Origin: Chrysemys picta bellii | Taxonomy: Eukaryota; Chordata; Testudines; Emydidae | DNA: 64,000 nucleotides | Reading direction: 5' to 3' | Assembly (NCBI RefSeq): GCF_011386835.1 | Contig: NC_088801.1 | Location: 20,384,824-20,448,823, forward strand | Shown: one piece after another, positions 1-10,354 of the stretch | Layout: every line of letters begins with the position of its first letter | Position numbering within the stretch: position 1 is the first letter of the stretch | Program-made: the position numbers and the translations under genes | Notes under the pieces: generated by a model | Seen by the model: the letters and a program-made list of their open reading frames with translations, nothing else | Database searches by the model: none | What the model was told of the DNA's origin: nothing

Positions 1-469
1 TGGGGGTTCTCCTTCTCCTGGGAGCTGGGCCTTCTGTGTTGTGTTCACGGGTCTGCTACAGGCTTTTCATGACCTCAAACAAGTCACTTAGGCAATAGTT
101 TCAATATTGGGTCTCTAAAATTATTTAAATTCAAGGGGGTCTGCATAGGCACAGTTTCTGCCAGACTGTATAATGTTCAAGGTCAAACCTTAGTTCCGCC
201 AGCCCTCCAATAGCCCTGCTTTTTTGGTAAGTACTATTGGTACTTGAGTTAACTTTGTTTTCAAGTACATACCTAAATTTCCTGCAGTACTATGTCTTTT
301 TCCTTTACTTTCTGCTATTGCTGTTACTGGTGTCCCTTCCCTTTCTGTCAATGGTTTTAGAGCCCATCCTGCGAGGTGTTGAGATTCCTCAGGTCCCTTA
401 TTTCAGAGAGTATCAACACCTTTCAGGAGTCACCCAGCACCATTCAGGATCAGGCCCTTGGACTACACA
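1..469. other. No gene recognised
   Basis: Unrecognised AT-rich sequence. A 90-codon open frame begins at 237 but has no domain or codon character that I can support. Around 400-455 there are phrases of the type cagcacc...caggatcaggccc, which recur in old dispersed amniote repeats, so part of this stretch may be a decayed repeat. Confidence 0.5.
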
Positions 470-570
470 ATCTTCTTTTAAGGGAAGTGGTGGAAACCCT
501 ATCATTTAAGGCATTTAAAACTACACTGGATGGCTGAACAGCACAGTAGAAAATACACCACAAAAAGCAA
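470..570 (+). repeat. CR1-like LINE 3' fragment
   Basis: The run ggaagtggtggaaaccc, then aaggcatttaaaactacactggatgg, matches the usual 3' region of CR1 LINEs (valley of gtggtggaa, catt, ttaaaac, ctggatg). Only about 100 bases remain and no tail is visible. The family call is from recognition, not alignment. Confidence 0.45.
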
Positions 571-2654
571 TCCCACAGTATTATGGAAATAGGTCCTCTC
601 GATCTTCATCTATCTTTAACACTTGTCCTCCTCTGCTCCTCCCTTTCTTTTCAGTCAAACCATACAAAATTGAAATTTGAAAGAGTGAGACATAAATTTG
701 TATACAACACTGTCATTTTGTTTATTTTTTCAACTGAAAAGCACTTTCCTCTTTTTCCGTTAAGAAAATTGAGCTTCCAAGAACTTGATGTGCAAACTTC
801 CTTTTTATATCCTGCAAAATTGAGTATGCTGAATGAAACTGAAAGATAAAGATGTATTTTTTGACTATGATCAAACTAAAGCAATTTTAGACTCATTTAG
901 CATCCGAGGAACACAAGGAATTCAATCCACAATGGCTGCCAGAAGCACCAGTTACAAATATATATATTTTTAATCCATTGATCATGGATCTTTATCAAAG
1001 TCAAAAGCAGTTACCGCCAGTGCTTCAGCCTCAAATTTTGATATGCAAGACTTTGAAATAATCAATATATATAAGTAAATATGATCTGGATATTTAGGTT
1101 AACTGGATTGTGAGTTACTATACATTTTGAATTCTTTCTTTGGCTAAATAAAAGTGGTCAGAATATTTTTTTTAAAGCAGCATAGTAATTATTTAGTTCA
1201 CCTTTTTATTACCCAAAGATTAGTAAATGAATTTTCTTAAAACTTTTCCTCAAAATGCCATAGAGTGGAAGCCAAGTATGGAAAAGTTCAACCATGAGTG
1301 AATTTTCAAAAAGTTGTGAGTGACTGAAAGTTCATGTTTTAATGGAAACAATTTTGCAACATTAACTATAATGGTCATTTCCCACTATTTTTGCCATGTA
1401 TTGAATAATAGGTTTATTTGAAAATGCAGTGTTAGTCCCTTCAGAGTTTTAACACTGTGCTGAAAATCAAGCTGTACTGTAATTAAAGGAAATCTACTGT
1501 ATACATTAAAGAGATTAGAGGAAAGACTGCTATGCCTTTAGCATAATTGAATGGTGGTTTTCAGCTGATTTGTAGTGGAAGCCTGCACACTTACTTATAA
1601 GTATACGTGAATGTCTGATATAAATGCATTCTGTGTTTCCACTACAAAGAACCATCTCTTTGCTGATGCCACAAAAACCATCCACTGTGCTGATTTAAGA
1701 ACTTAGGAAGTATGAACCTAGAACGAGGAAACCACATGTAGTGGCTATATTTGTCTTTATTTTAATTAGAAATTGTTCCTTCTTGTCTCCATTTTCTCTC
1801 AGTATTCTCTAGCTCTTCTTAAAATTTGTACCCTGTATACTGCTTGTTCATACTGCAGCCATTTTGTATTTCTCATTTGTTGGTGAGAAAATATTCTGTC
1901 AAAAATCCTTTATTGCCATGGACTTTCTTAACCTAAATTGCCTACTCATTTTTTTATGGAATGTCCTAGCAGCACATGTACCATTGTTGCATTTTTCTTC
2001 TGTGTTCCCTTTAGAACTTTTGTTATGCCTCAAAGTGGTTGCCTCTTGATTTCTTCTTAAAGAATATGAGCCTTATTTCTCTACTAAATCACTAGGCTAC
2101 TCAGTTCACTGTTTTCCCTCTGCTGCACCTTCTCCATTTCTATAAATCCTTTGTAGTATAATTTGGCAGTTCAGTTTCCACAGTGTTACAAATGGGAACT
2201 GTTGGTAAGCAAAACTAGGAATTCTTCCTTTTTCTAAAATTTCCTGGAAAAGAAAATTGTACTAAGTTTCTTGGGAGTGGCTGACTGTCCTCTTGAAAAT
2301 CTATTCCTATATCCTTAATGAAATTTAGTCTCTAGATTTATGCTTTTGAGGTATATCCGCCAGTGCTGAAGTGAAGCTTTTAGTGTGGATTAGAATTTTT
2401 CCTATTTCCCCTTTTCTAGGTTGCACGTTAGATATTGTCTTGTTCGTCAGCTCAGTTATGTAATGTTAAAGCTCCTTATTTCTTTTTGTCATTTTGATTA
2501 GAGGTCTGGGCAGATCTTGTTAACCTCTGTTTTTTTTTGTCAGCCTTCATACTTCCTTATTTTTAATCACCTTTTCTAACGCAACCTTTATTTCATTAAG
2601 CATTTCTTCCCCCTCACTGAAAAAGTAGGTCTTATTATGGTGTATTTGTATTTC
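571..2654. other. No gene recognised; AT-rich DNA with one small hairpin
   Basis: About 2 kb without a recognisable gene or major repeat. The open frames at 583-849 and 1864-2049 are low-complexity, hydrophobic translations typical of AT-rich chance ORFs. A short inverted repeat at 1569-1648 is listed separately. Confidence 0.5.
1569..1648. repeat. 80-bp hairpin with 12-bp inverted ends
   Basis: The ends are tttgtagtggaa (1569-1580) and its exact reverse complement ttccactacaaa (1637-1648). The centre carries the small palindrome acttataagt. The size and shape suit a tiny MITE-like element, but no target duplication is evident, so the call is tentative. Confidence 0.4.
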
Positions 2655-2965
2655 ATAGAGGATGTCTATAGTAATAATAATTATTAATGCGTTACAGTAG
2701 TGCCTAGAGGGCCCTAACTGGTATTGGGGTCCCATTGTGCTGAGTTCTGTATATGCATATAGTAAAAGACAATCTCTGTCCCAAAGAGTTTGAAATCTAA
2801 TTAGGAAAGGCAGACAAAAGGTGAGGGAAATTCTTTCTATTTTACAGGTGGGGGAAACTTAGGCACACACAAATTAAATGATTTGCCTAAGGTCAGATAA
2901 GATGCCATTGGCAGAGCCAAAAAACTGAGAGCCACATCTCCTGAAATCAAATTACAGTGATTTAA
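2655..2965 (-). repeat. MIR/L2-related ancient SINE, minus strand
   Basis: The plus strand shows cagtagtgcctagagggccc, cccattgtgctgagttctgt, agagtttgaaatctaa, ttttacaggtgggggaaact and cctaaggtcagataag in the order of a reverse-complemented MIR/CORE-SINE-like repeat (the latter two are the reverse of the MIR core). It is diverged and therefore old. Similar partial copies occur near 10150 and 32820. Confidence 0.6.
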
Positions 2966-3639
2966 CTGTAAATTCATCCTTCCTCTCGGATCTCTGACAC
3001 TGTCCTTTTGTGCTGTCTTTACTTGAAAATATTTTCCTAATTCAACATTTTGTGCAACCTTTGTTTTGTTCAGTAAGTCTGTTTTAGGTAAGTACTCACA
3101 TTGTAAGTGCTTAAGAGAGCATCAACAGAAAAGAGTCCAAAAAAATAAAATAAAATAAAAACAAACATGTGGAAACACAGCAAAATAAGATTTTAGATTA
3201 GATTTAATAATAGTCTACAATCATATTCGTTTGATACAGAGTACTAGAGTTTTATGGGTGGAGAGTATAAAAGGTGAAGAATCAAATATTTTATCAAATA
3301 GGGGGCTGAAAGTATTGTTGTCTGAGTGTAGGAGTGCTTCTATATACTGATATACCTGATTGGGAGGCAGGGTATATACTATGCACGTGCACCAGCAAGG
3401 ACTTCACCTTGGAATTTTTTCCTTTCGTGGTCACTGTGGTATTTTAGGGGTGGTTGGATGCATGACAAGTAGATCCTTTTCTGGTCCAACACACAGATAG
3501 TAGTGGCAGAGCCAGATTTAGGGGCAGGCGACCCAGGCAACCGCTGCTCAGGGTGCTGTTTTGTTGTTAGCAACAAAAGGGAAAATAGAATATTTGAAGT
3601 AAAATGTTTCAGGTATTCCAAATGTGGATTCATTTTTTA
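2966..3639. other. No gene recognised
   Basis: AT-rich DNA with a short (aaaat)n run at about 3140-3163. At 3515-3560 the words ggggcaggcgacccaggcaac resemble the hAT-type repeat seen whole at 33335-33601, so a fragment of that family may lie here. The frame at 3379-3633 is not supported as a gene. Confidence 0.4.
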
Positions 3640-3850
3640 CTAATCTCCTAGAATGTTCTGGACCTTTGTAATATCTCGTAGAAATATTCTGAGAACTACA
3701 TTTTCCTTGAACCTCCTAGAATGTTGTCAGCCATGACCTCACAGGTATATAAGGGGCGGGCAGTCGCCAGTCAGTGAGATACATGAACAAAGTGAGAGCC
3801 CAGCTGGAATATTGTGAACCTTGTTTTATTGTGCAATTGTGGATAAATCA
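3640..3850 (+). promoter_or_regulatory. TATA-box promoter-like segment, possibly part of a solo LTR
   Basis: A good TATA box, gtatataagg, lies at 3745-3754 and runs straight into a GC box, ggggcggg. Upstream, ctcctagaatgtt occurs twice (about 3645 and 3709). The first copy continues as agaatgttctggac, which fits alternating nGAAn/nTTCn heat-shock-type units. Compact promoters with repeated upstream words are typical of retrotransposon LTRs, and no gene follows, so a solo LTR fragment is the likeliest reading. The LTR ends were not found. Confidence 0.3.
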
Positions 3851-5240
3851 TGCAACAAAGTCATGAAATGGGCGACAAATGCCATAAAAATAAGATATTC
3901 AAAAGTTTAACAAACGGGGGGAGGGCGCAGCAACAAAGATGTTGTTCTCCTGGTGTAAGGGATTTTTTCTTTTTACCATGTTGTCCCTCACTTAGCCAGC
4001 TTGTTTTTTCAATAGTCGTTGTTTGCCCTCCATTTTGAGCCTCCTTCTTGTTGGAAGGTTCCCTTTTTCTGTTGAGGGTTAACACGGGAGTGCTATTTGT
4101 TCTAGGGCAAGCCCTGAGTAGGGCACATTGTGAATAAGCATTTGGCTGCCTCAGGGCTTTTTGTTTTCCAGTCCTTGCATATAGATGTATACAATTTCAA
4201 AACACTATGTATACCTGGCAAATTCAAGTTGATGGTTTCTAAGTTCCTTAGATTCCATGCAGAAAGAAATGCCTTGCTAGGGCTGGCCAAGCTACTGTAG
4301 TTTGGCTAATGACTGCAAGACAGCTGAGTAGCTGAGACATGGCCACATGCTTATTCACAATGTCCACTACCACCCGAACCAGAAGAGGATCTGCTTGTCA
4401 TGCATCCAGGCAAATGGAATAACTTGCAGGATCAGTCTCTATATCGTGATCAATATTTCTTAGATGTTCAACAGAATATCATCAGTTTTAGCTGCTTTGT
4501 TAATAAAAAATCACTCAACAAACGAATGGTTCATTTTATTCTTCCTACTACTAGTGTCCCAGTTAGTGTGAAAATTAAAATCTTCTGTTACCACTAATGT
4601 TCTTTTAATCTTATTTATCTTATTTGTTTAGATCAGTCTATAGCAATTCCTAATAGCAATATGATCTTAAAAATTCAAGCCATAAATATTTTACCCTTTT
4701 AACATTCCTTAAAAGTGTAACTGGAATAGGAAATTGATTCTGCTTCCATTGGATACAATAGACTGAATTGGCATAAATATTCCATAACCTTTCAGTTCAG
4801 ATATTAAATTATTAATGACAAGAATGACGTGACAATTAAATTTATGTAGTCAAAAAACAACCCTGATCTAGTTCACTTATAAACTTTTTACACACTCTGT
4901 CTATCTGTCTCTCTCTTTCACAGCCCAAACTCTTGATTGGAGACCCTGTTAACTTGTGAAGTCTGCTTAGGTGTCGGGCAACAATATTAAACTGCAATTT
5001 ACATTCAATTATAGGAACATTGAAAATATAAATTGAAATTAAAACTGGGTTGGAATATATAGGCTGATCATAATTCAAGTGGCATTTGAGGTGAAACCAA
5101 AAAATAAATGTACATGCAAAAATCTTGAAGTTGATTCACATATGAAAATAGTCAAAAGCATCAAAGTGAATAAATTGTTTTCTCTTGCGAATTCCTTTTC
5201 ACTGTTAATGGAACACTTGTAGTATTGATGATCTATCTTA
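3851..5240. other. No gene recognised; contains a 17-bp inverted repeat
   Basis: The open frames here (3850-4290, 4400-4597, 4842-5078) are not supported. An exact 17-bp inverted pair, acattgtgaataagcat at 4125-4141 and its complement at 4347-4363, brackets about 240 bases and may mark a small foldback element. Otherwise AT-rich and unremarkable. Confidence 0.4.
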
Positions 5241-5310
5241 GGCCTGGTCTACACTATGAGTTTAATTCGAATTTAGCAGCGTTAAATCGAATTAACCCTG
5301 CACCCATCCA
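5241..5310. repeat. Harbinger left terminal inverted repeat region
   Basis: The outermost bases ggcctggtctacacta pair with the right end. They are followed by tttaattcgaattt and a second cgaatt word, a subterminal arrangement mirrored at 9445-9525. Such ends are the transposase binding sites in this superfamily. Confidence 0.8.
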
Positions 5311-6150
5311 CACAATGAAGCCATTTATTTAGAAATAAAGGGCTCTTAAAATTGATTTTTGTACTCCTCCCCAACGAGCAGAGTAGCGCCAAAATCGATA
5401 TTGTCATTTGGAATTAGGATTAGTGTGGCCGCAATTCGACGGTATTGGCCTCTGGGAGCTATCCCACAGTGCACCATTGTGTCCGCTCTGGACAGCAATC
5501 TGAACTCAGATGCACTGGCCAGGTAGACAGGAAAAGCCCCGCGAACATTTGAATTTTATTTCCTGTTTGCCCAGCGTGGAGAGCACAGGTGACCACAGAG
5601 AGCTCATCAGCACAGGTAACCATGCAGGCTGATAACCGAAAAAGAGCACCAGCATGGACCGTACGGGAGGTACTGGATCTGATCGCTATATGGTGAGAGG
5701 ATTCAGTGCTAGCAGAACTTCGTTCGAAAAGATGAAATGCCAAAACTTTTGAAAAAATCTCCAAGGGCATGATGGAGAGAGGCCACAATAGGGACTCAGA
5801 TCAGTGCCGCGTGAAAGTCAAGGAGCTCAGACAAGCCTAGCAAAAAACAAAGGAGGCAAACGGTCGCTCCGGGTCAGAGCCGTGGATATGCCGCTTCTAT
5901 GCCAAGCTGCATGCAATTCTAGGGGGGGCCGCCACCACTACCCCACCTCTGACCATGGATTCCGAGGCAGGGGTAATCTCATCAGCCATGCCTGAGGATT
6001 CTGTGGACGGGGAAGAGGAGGAGGAGGACGAGCTTGCGGAGAGCACACAGCACTCCGTTCTCCCCAACAGCCAGGATCTTTTTCTCAGCCTGACTGAAGT
6101 ACTCTCCCAAGCCAGTATCCAAGACCATAACCCAATGGAAGGGACCTCAG

Positions 6151-7111
6151 GTGAGTTTACCTTTTAAAATATAAAACTTGTTTTAAAAGCAAGCGTTTTT
6201 TAATGATTACTTTGCCCTGAGGACTTGGGATGCATTCGCGGCCAGTACAGCTACTGGAAAAGTCTGTTAACGTGTCTGGGGATGGAGCGGAAATCCTCCA
6301 GGGACATCTCCATGAAGCTCTCCTGGAGGTACTCCAAAAGCCTTTCCACAAGGTTTCTGGGCAGTGCAGCCTTATTCCGTCCTCCATGGTAGGACACTTG
6401 ACCATGCCATGCTAGTAGCAAGTAATCTGGTATCATTGCATGACAAAGCCTGGCAGCGTATGGTCCCGGTGTTTGCTGGCATTCAAGCAACATCGGTTCT
6501 TTATCTCGCTGTGTAATCCTCAGGAGAGTGATATCGCTCATGGTAACCTGGTTGAAATACGGGAATTCAATTAAGAGGACGGAGATGGCCATTCCTACTG
6601 GGCTGTTTGCCTGTGGCAGAAAAGAAATCCTTCCCTGCAGTTAGCCAAGTGCGGGGTGGGGGGGGGGTGGAGAGGGGAATTGGCCCTGAGCTTTTCGCGT
6701 TTGGCTAGTAGGGATCTTCCCTGATACCAGCCACACGGTGGGGGGAGGGGTAAAGCGATCATCCAGAGAATTGGATGGGGGGGGTTAGTTTATTTTCTGC
6801 TGCTGAAGGTTAACAGGAAAACTGCAGCACTCAACGGGCTTTGCTTGGTATGTGGGAAAGGAGGGCGCAGAAGCTGAAAGACAATGGCTTACCATGGCCG
6901 CATGCAAGCCAAATTCTGTTGCCCGGACCTGCGTCTGTGATCTCTAGTAGCAAAGCCACAGGCACTCAATATTAAGAGGCAAAATGCAACCTTGCACAGA
7001 AATCACATGTACTATGTAATATGAATAGTGTTGTTCACCATGAAAGAGTATAAGCACTGTTCTGTAAAATGTATCTTTTAAAAAAATTCTCTCTTTTTTC
7101 CCTTCCTCCAG
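6151..7111 (+). other. Intron of the Harbinger Myb-like gene
   Basis: It begins gtgagt and ends with a T/C-rich tract and ag. Joining 6150 to 7112 keeps the reading frame, turning a split codon into Ala in the run GTSAAANFSS. The intron is unusually rich in structure: a poly-G run near 6655-6668 and an antisense ORF with its own splice signals (6251-6895). Confidence 0.8.
6251..6895 (-). CDS. Antisense ORF inside the Harbinger intron, apparently two exons; function unknown
   Basis: On the minus strand an open frame of 113 codons (6592 to stop at 6251) begins MAISVLLIEFPYFNQ. It has ordinary, non-repetitive protein composition and ends with an acidic helical stretch (ERLLEYLQESFMEMSLEDF). Just upstream is a strong acceptor, tctgccacag, at 6620-6611. 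Further upstream is a donor, ATG followed by gtaagcc, at 6895-6886. Splicing out 6892-6611 (282 nt) joins ATG to GCAAACAGCCC in the same frame, giving about 120 residues starting at 6895, with another 15 open codons before that ATG. I do not recognise the family. It could be a third transposon gene, a far 3' part of the transposase transcript, or an exon captured long ago. The frame is intact here although both known genes are broken. Confidence 0.45.
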
Positions 7112-7717
7112 CAGCTGCAAATTTTTCAAGCCTCCCTCCTCCGTCCTATCTATCTCAGATAAGGCGTCGGAAAAAGAAGATGCGAGACGAGATGTTCGTG
7201 GAAATCATGGAATCCACCTGCAGTGAAAGAGCTCATCTGAATGAGTGGAAGGACACGGTTTCAAAGTATAGGAAAGATGCCAGTGAACGTGAGGACATGC
7301 GGGACCAACGTGAGGACATGCGGGACCAACGTGAGGAGAGGAGAGATGCTCGAGATGAGAGGTGGCGGCAGGAAGATCAGAGGAGGTGGAAGGCAATGCT
7401 GGGGCTGCTGCGTGAGCAAACAGACATGCTCCAGCGTCTGGTGGAGCTTCAGGAACGGCAGCAGGATCACAGACTGGCGCTACAGCCCCTGTATAACCCC
7501 CCTACCCCCTCACCATGTTCCATAGCCTCCTCACCCAGACGTGTAAGAACATGGGGGGGGGGCTCCGTGCACCCTCCCATTCCACCCCAGTGGACAGCCC
7601 AAGCAAAAGGCTGTCATTTTTTTAACCTTTTTTTTTTAGTGGCCTTTTCCTTCCCGCCGATCCTCCTCCCAAACCCCACCCGGGTTCTCTCCCTCTTTAT
7701 TAATTGATTAATTAATT

Positions 7718-7757
7718 AATAAATAAGACATTATTTTTAAACAATAGTGACTTTATT
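7718..7757. terminator. Back-to-back poly(A) signals of the two convergent Harbinger genes
   Basis: AATAAA on the plus strand at 7718-7723 follows the stop of the Myb-like gene at 7707 by about 10 bases. The complement, tttatt at 7752-7757, gives AATAAA on the minus strand about 105 bases after the transposase stop. The two transcripts would therefore end within roughly 40 bases of each other, a compact convergent arrangement. Confidence 0.65.
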
Positions 7758-7860
7758 TCCTTTGAAAGCAAGCTGTGATCGAAGGGGGAGGGTGGATTCC
7801 TTACAGAGAATGAGTCAATAAAGGGGGTGGGTTTTCATCAAGGAGAAACAAACAGGAATT

Positions 7861-9155
7861 TCACACTGTAACCTGGCCAGTCATGAAACTGGTTTTCAAA
7901 GCTTCTCTGATGCGCAGCGCTTCCTGGTGTGCTCTTCTAATCGCCCTGGTGTCTGGCTGCGCGTAATCTGCAGCCAGGCGATTTGCCTCAGCCTCCCACC
8001 CCGCCATAAAGGTCTCCCCCTTACTTTCACAGAGATTGTGGAGCACACAGCAAGCAGCAATAACAATGGGGATATTGGTTTGGCTGAGGTCTGAGCGAGT
8101 CAGTAACGATCGCCAGCGACCTTTTAAACGTCCAAATGCACATTCTACCACCATTCTGCACTTGCTTAACCTGCAGTTGAACAGCTCCTGACTCCTGTCC
8201 AGGCTGCCTGTGTATGGCTTCGTGAGCCATGGCATTAAGGGGTAGGCTGGGTCCCCAAGAATTACTATTGGCATTTCAACATCCCCAACGGTTATTTTCT
8301 GGTCTGGGAAGTAAGTCCCTTGCTGCAGCCCTTTAAACAGAATAGTGTTCCTGAAGACTCAAGCATCGTGAACCCTTCCCGGCCAGCCCACGTTGATGTT
8401 GGTGAAACATCCCTTGTGATCCACCAGTGCTTGCAGCACCATTGAAAAGTACCCCTTGCGGTTTATGTACTGGGTACCCTGGTGCTCCGGTGCCATGATA
8501 GGGATATGGGTTCCATCTATCGCCCCACCACAGTTAGGGAATCCCATTGCAGCAAAGCCATCCACTATGACCTGCACATTTCCCAGAGTCACTACCTTTC
8601 GTAGCAGCAGTTCAGTGATTGCTTTGGCTACTTGCATCACAGCAGCCCCACAGTAGATTTGCCCACTCCAAATTGATTCCCGACTGACCGGTAGCTGTCT
8701 GGCGTTGCAAGCTTCCACAGGGCTATCGCCACTCGCTTCTCAACTGTGAGGGCTGCTCTCATCTTGGTATTCTGGCGCTTCAGGGCAGGGGACAGCAAGT
8801 CACAAAGTTCCATGAAAGTGCCCTTACGCATGCGAAAGTTTTGCAGCCACTGGGAATCATCCCACACCTGCAACACTATGTGGTCCCACCAGTCTGTGCT
8901 TGTTTCCCGGACCCAGAATCGGCGTTCCACGGATAGAACCTGCCCCATTAACAACATGATCTCCAAAGCACCGGGGCCCGCGGTTTGAGAGAATTCTGTG
9001 TCCATGTCCATGTCCTTATCACTCTTGTCACTGCGCTGCCGTCGCCGCCTCCTCCTCGCCTTGTTTTTCTGGTCCTGGTTCAACATAAACTGCACGAGAA
9101 TGCGCGAGGTGTTTACAATGTTCATGACTGCTGTCTTGAGCTGAGCAGGCTCCAT
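7861..9155 (-). pseudogene. Harbinger DDE transposase (HARBI1/DDE_Tnp_4 type), broken by one frameshift and one stop
   Basis: It would excise and reinsert the element in the nucleus. I take the start as the ATG at 9155 (MEPAQLKTAV); the same frame is open back to 9317. The order is: a basic Arg run (RRRRRRQR), an acidic linker, a helix-turn-helix region (ALTVEKRVAIALWKLATPDS), then the catalytic core. All three acidic residues remain: Asp in GGAIDGTHI (8515-8517), Asp in GRVHDA (8365-8367) and Glu in VVECAFGRLKGRW (8143-8145). The frame shifts at the G run complementary to 8646-8649, consistent with one lost base. A TGA at 8361-8359 follows HDA, where the family usually has Arg, so a CGA-to-TGA decay fits. 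About 430 codons, the usual size. The convergent partner is the Myb-like gene. Confidence 0.9.
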
Positions 9156-9439
9156 GCTTTCCGTGGTATGGATTCTGCAGTGTTCACCCAGGAAAAAAGG
9201 TGTGAAATGGTTGTCTGCCGTTGCTTTCATGGAGGGAGGGATGGGGCTGTACCCAGAACCACCTGCGACAATGTTTTTTGCCCCATCAGGCACTGGGATC
9301 TCAACCCAGAATTCCAATGGGCGGGGGAGACTGCGGGAACTATGGGATAGCTATGGGATAACTACCCACAGTGCAACGCTCCGGAAATCGACGCTAGCCC
9401 TGATACATGGACGCACACCGCCGAATTAATGTGCTTAGT

Positions 9440-9525
9440 GTGGCCGCATACATTCGACTTTATATAATCTGTTTCCAAAATTCGAATTCTGTAAATTCGG
9501 ATTAATCCCGTAGTGTAGACATACC
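9440..9525. repeat. Harbinger right terminal inverted repeat region
   Basis: Read on the minus strand, this starts ggtatgtctacacta and continues with attaatccgaattt and further gaatt words, the inverted counterpart of the left end. The element stops at 9525; the next three bases, ttt, differ by one from the left-hand tta. Confidence 0.8.
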
Positions 9526-9528
9526 TTT

Positions 9529-10149
9529 TCAAGTTACCTAGATTGCTTTTTACCACTGGAGAAAACAAAATTACTTTAATATTTTTGAAGGTTTTATAAG
9601 AAGCATCATGGGAGCTTATTAAGTTCATTTAGAACCCTGAAGAAATTTTAACAGCAGTGCTTTTTTCCCAGAGCCACTTGTATTATTTTTGAGAGGGGTA
9701 GGGAGGAAAGAGCTAGGAAGGGACCCTGAGAAAATGAAATAGAAAGAAGAAAAGCACGACTATAGCTTATAATTTGTGGAATTTTGGGGGAATTTTTGAG
9801 TATTAAGAGCCTATGATTTCTCACTCTTGGGAGCTCTATTATTTATTAAATTTAAAACACCATCTAATGAGTGGCAATACTGCAAGTGAAGTTCTGATAC
9901 TATGCAAGTCTCAAAATATCTCATTGCAAATAGAATATAAAAAAGGCATGCAGACCTAGAAACAAATTTAAAATAGGGGCATATGGGGCAATCCATATCT
10001 GACAGATAATCTTACATATTTTTTCCCCTGTTAGCTGTCTGCCCGTTCTACTATGAGTATTCGCTGAGCTTGATTCTTCTCTTACTTGCATCAGTGTAAT
10101 TTGGAAGAGAATCTGGCCCACTGGCTCAGATCATCAGCCGCTGCTATCA
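9529..10149. other. No gene recognised
   Basis: AT-rich sequence between the Harbinger element and a MIR-related scrap. The overlapping minus-strand frames at 9811-10121 have no supportable coding character. Confidence 0.5.
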
Positions 10150-10232
10150 TTATTTATTTGTATTACCATAGTGCTGAGGAGCCCTAATCAGGGATCAGGA
10201 CCCCATTGTGCTACGCCTTATACAAACACAGA
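10150..10232 (-). repeat. MIR/L2-related fragment
   Basis: The words ccatagtgctgaggagccct, gaccccattgtgctacgcct and tatacaaacacagagcaag match the same old repeat seen at 2690-2770 and 32830-32900 (gtgctaggcgctgtacaaacac-like). Confidence 0.5.
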
Positions 10233-10240
10233 GCAAGGTA

Positions 10241-10354
10241 GGGTTGCCAACTCTCCAGGATTGTCCGGGAGTCTTCAGGAATTAAAGAGTAATCTTTAAT
10301 TAAAGATTGTCATGTGATGAAACCTCCAGGAATATGTCCAACCAAAATTGGTAA
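10241..10354. mobile_element. Short MITE with gttgccaac-type ends
   Basis: The left end gggttgccaactctccagg and the right end, read as ctagagttaccaatttt on the other strand, form imperfect inverted repeats. The middle holds the palindromic run aatctttaattaaagatt. The bounds are approximate. It adjoins the gypsy 3' LTR on its right. Confidence 0.5.

Larger units (their letters stand above)
5622..7707 (+). pseudogene. Harbinger Myb/SANT-like DNA-binding protein gene, two exons, broken
   Basis: This is the accessory gene of the Harbinger element. In related elements the Myb-like protein binds the transposase and DNA and helps nuclear import; here that role is inferred. The start is ATG 5622. 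Exon 1 (5622-6150) encodes a trihelix Myb/SANT-like domain at about residues 10-95 (W12, a conserved WTVREVLDLI stretch, later QCRVKVKELRQ), then an acidic Glu-rich linker. A consensus donor gtgagt at 6151 and a pyrimidine tract ending cctccag at 7111 define a 961-bp phase-1 intron. Exon 2 (7112-7707) has a basic patch (RRRKKK) and a long charged coiled coil with two tandem EDMRDQR units, then a Pro-rich tail. About 374 codons in all. Three in-frame stops (5694 TGA, 5733 TGA, 5838 TAG) break exon 1; exon 2 is open. Confidence 0.85.
5241..9525. mobile_element. Near full-length PIF/Harbinger DNA transposon (about 4.3 kb)
   Basis: The left end reads ggcctggtctacacta and the right end, on the other strand, ggtatgtctacacta, giving imperfect terminal inverted repeats. 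Homology continues inward as attcgaattta-type words on both sides. The flanks are tta (5238-5240) and ttt (9526-9528), close to the 3-bp TWA duplication of Harbinger elements. Inside are the two hallmark genes in convergent orientation: a Myb/SANT-like gene on plus (5622-7707) and a DDE transposase on minus (7861-9155). Both carry premature stops or a frameshift, so this copy is dead, but damage is light, which points to a fairly young insertion. Confidence 0.9.

Noticed and set aside
3850..4085. Overlapping plus and minus ORFs of 62 and 74 codons.
   Set aside because: Low complexity, mutually exclusive, no homology recognised and no splice context.
10238..10242. gtagg as a 5-bp target duplication matching gtagg after the right gypsy LTR (16953-16957).
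   Set aside because: It falls at the edge of an unrelated MITE whose canonical end contains tagggttgcc, so the match is probably chance.
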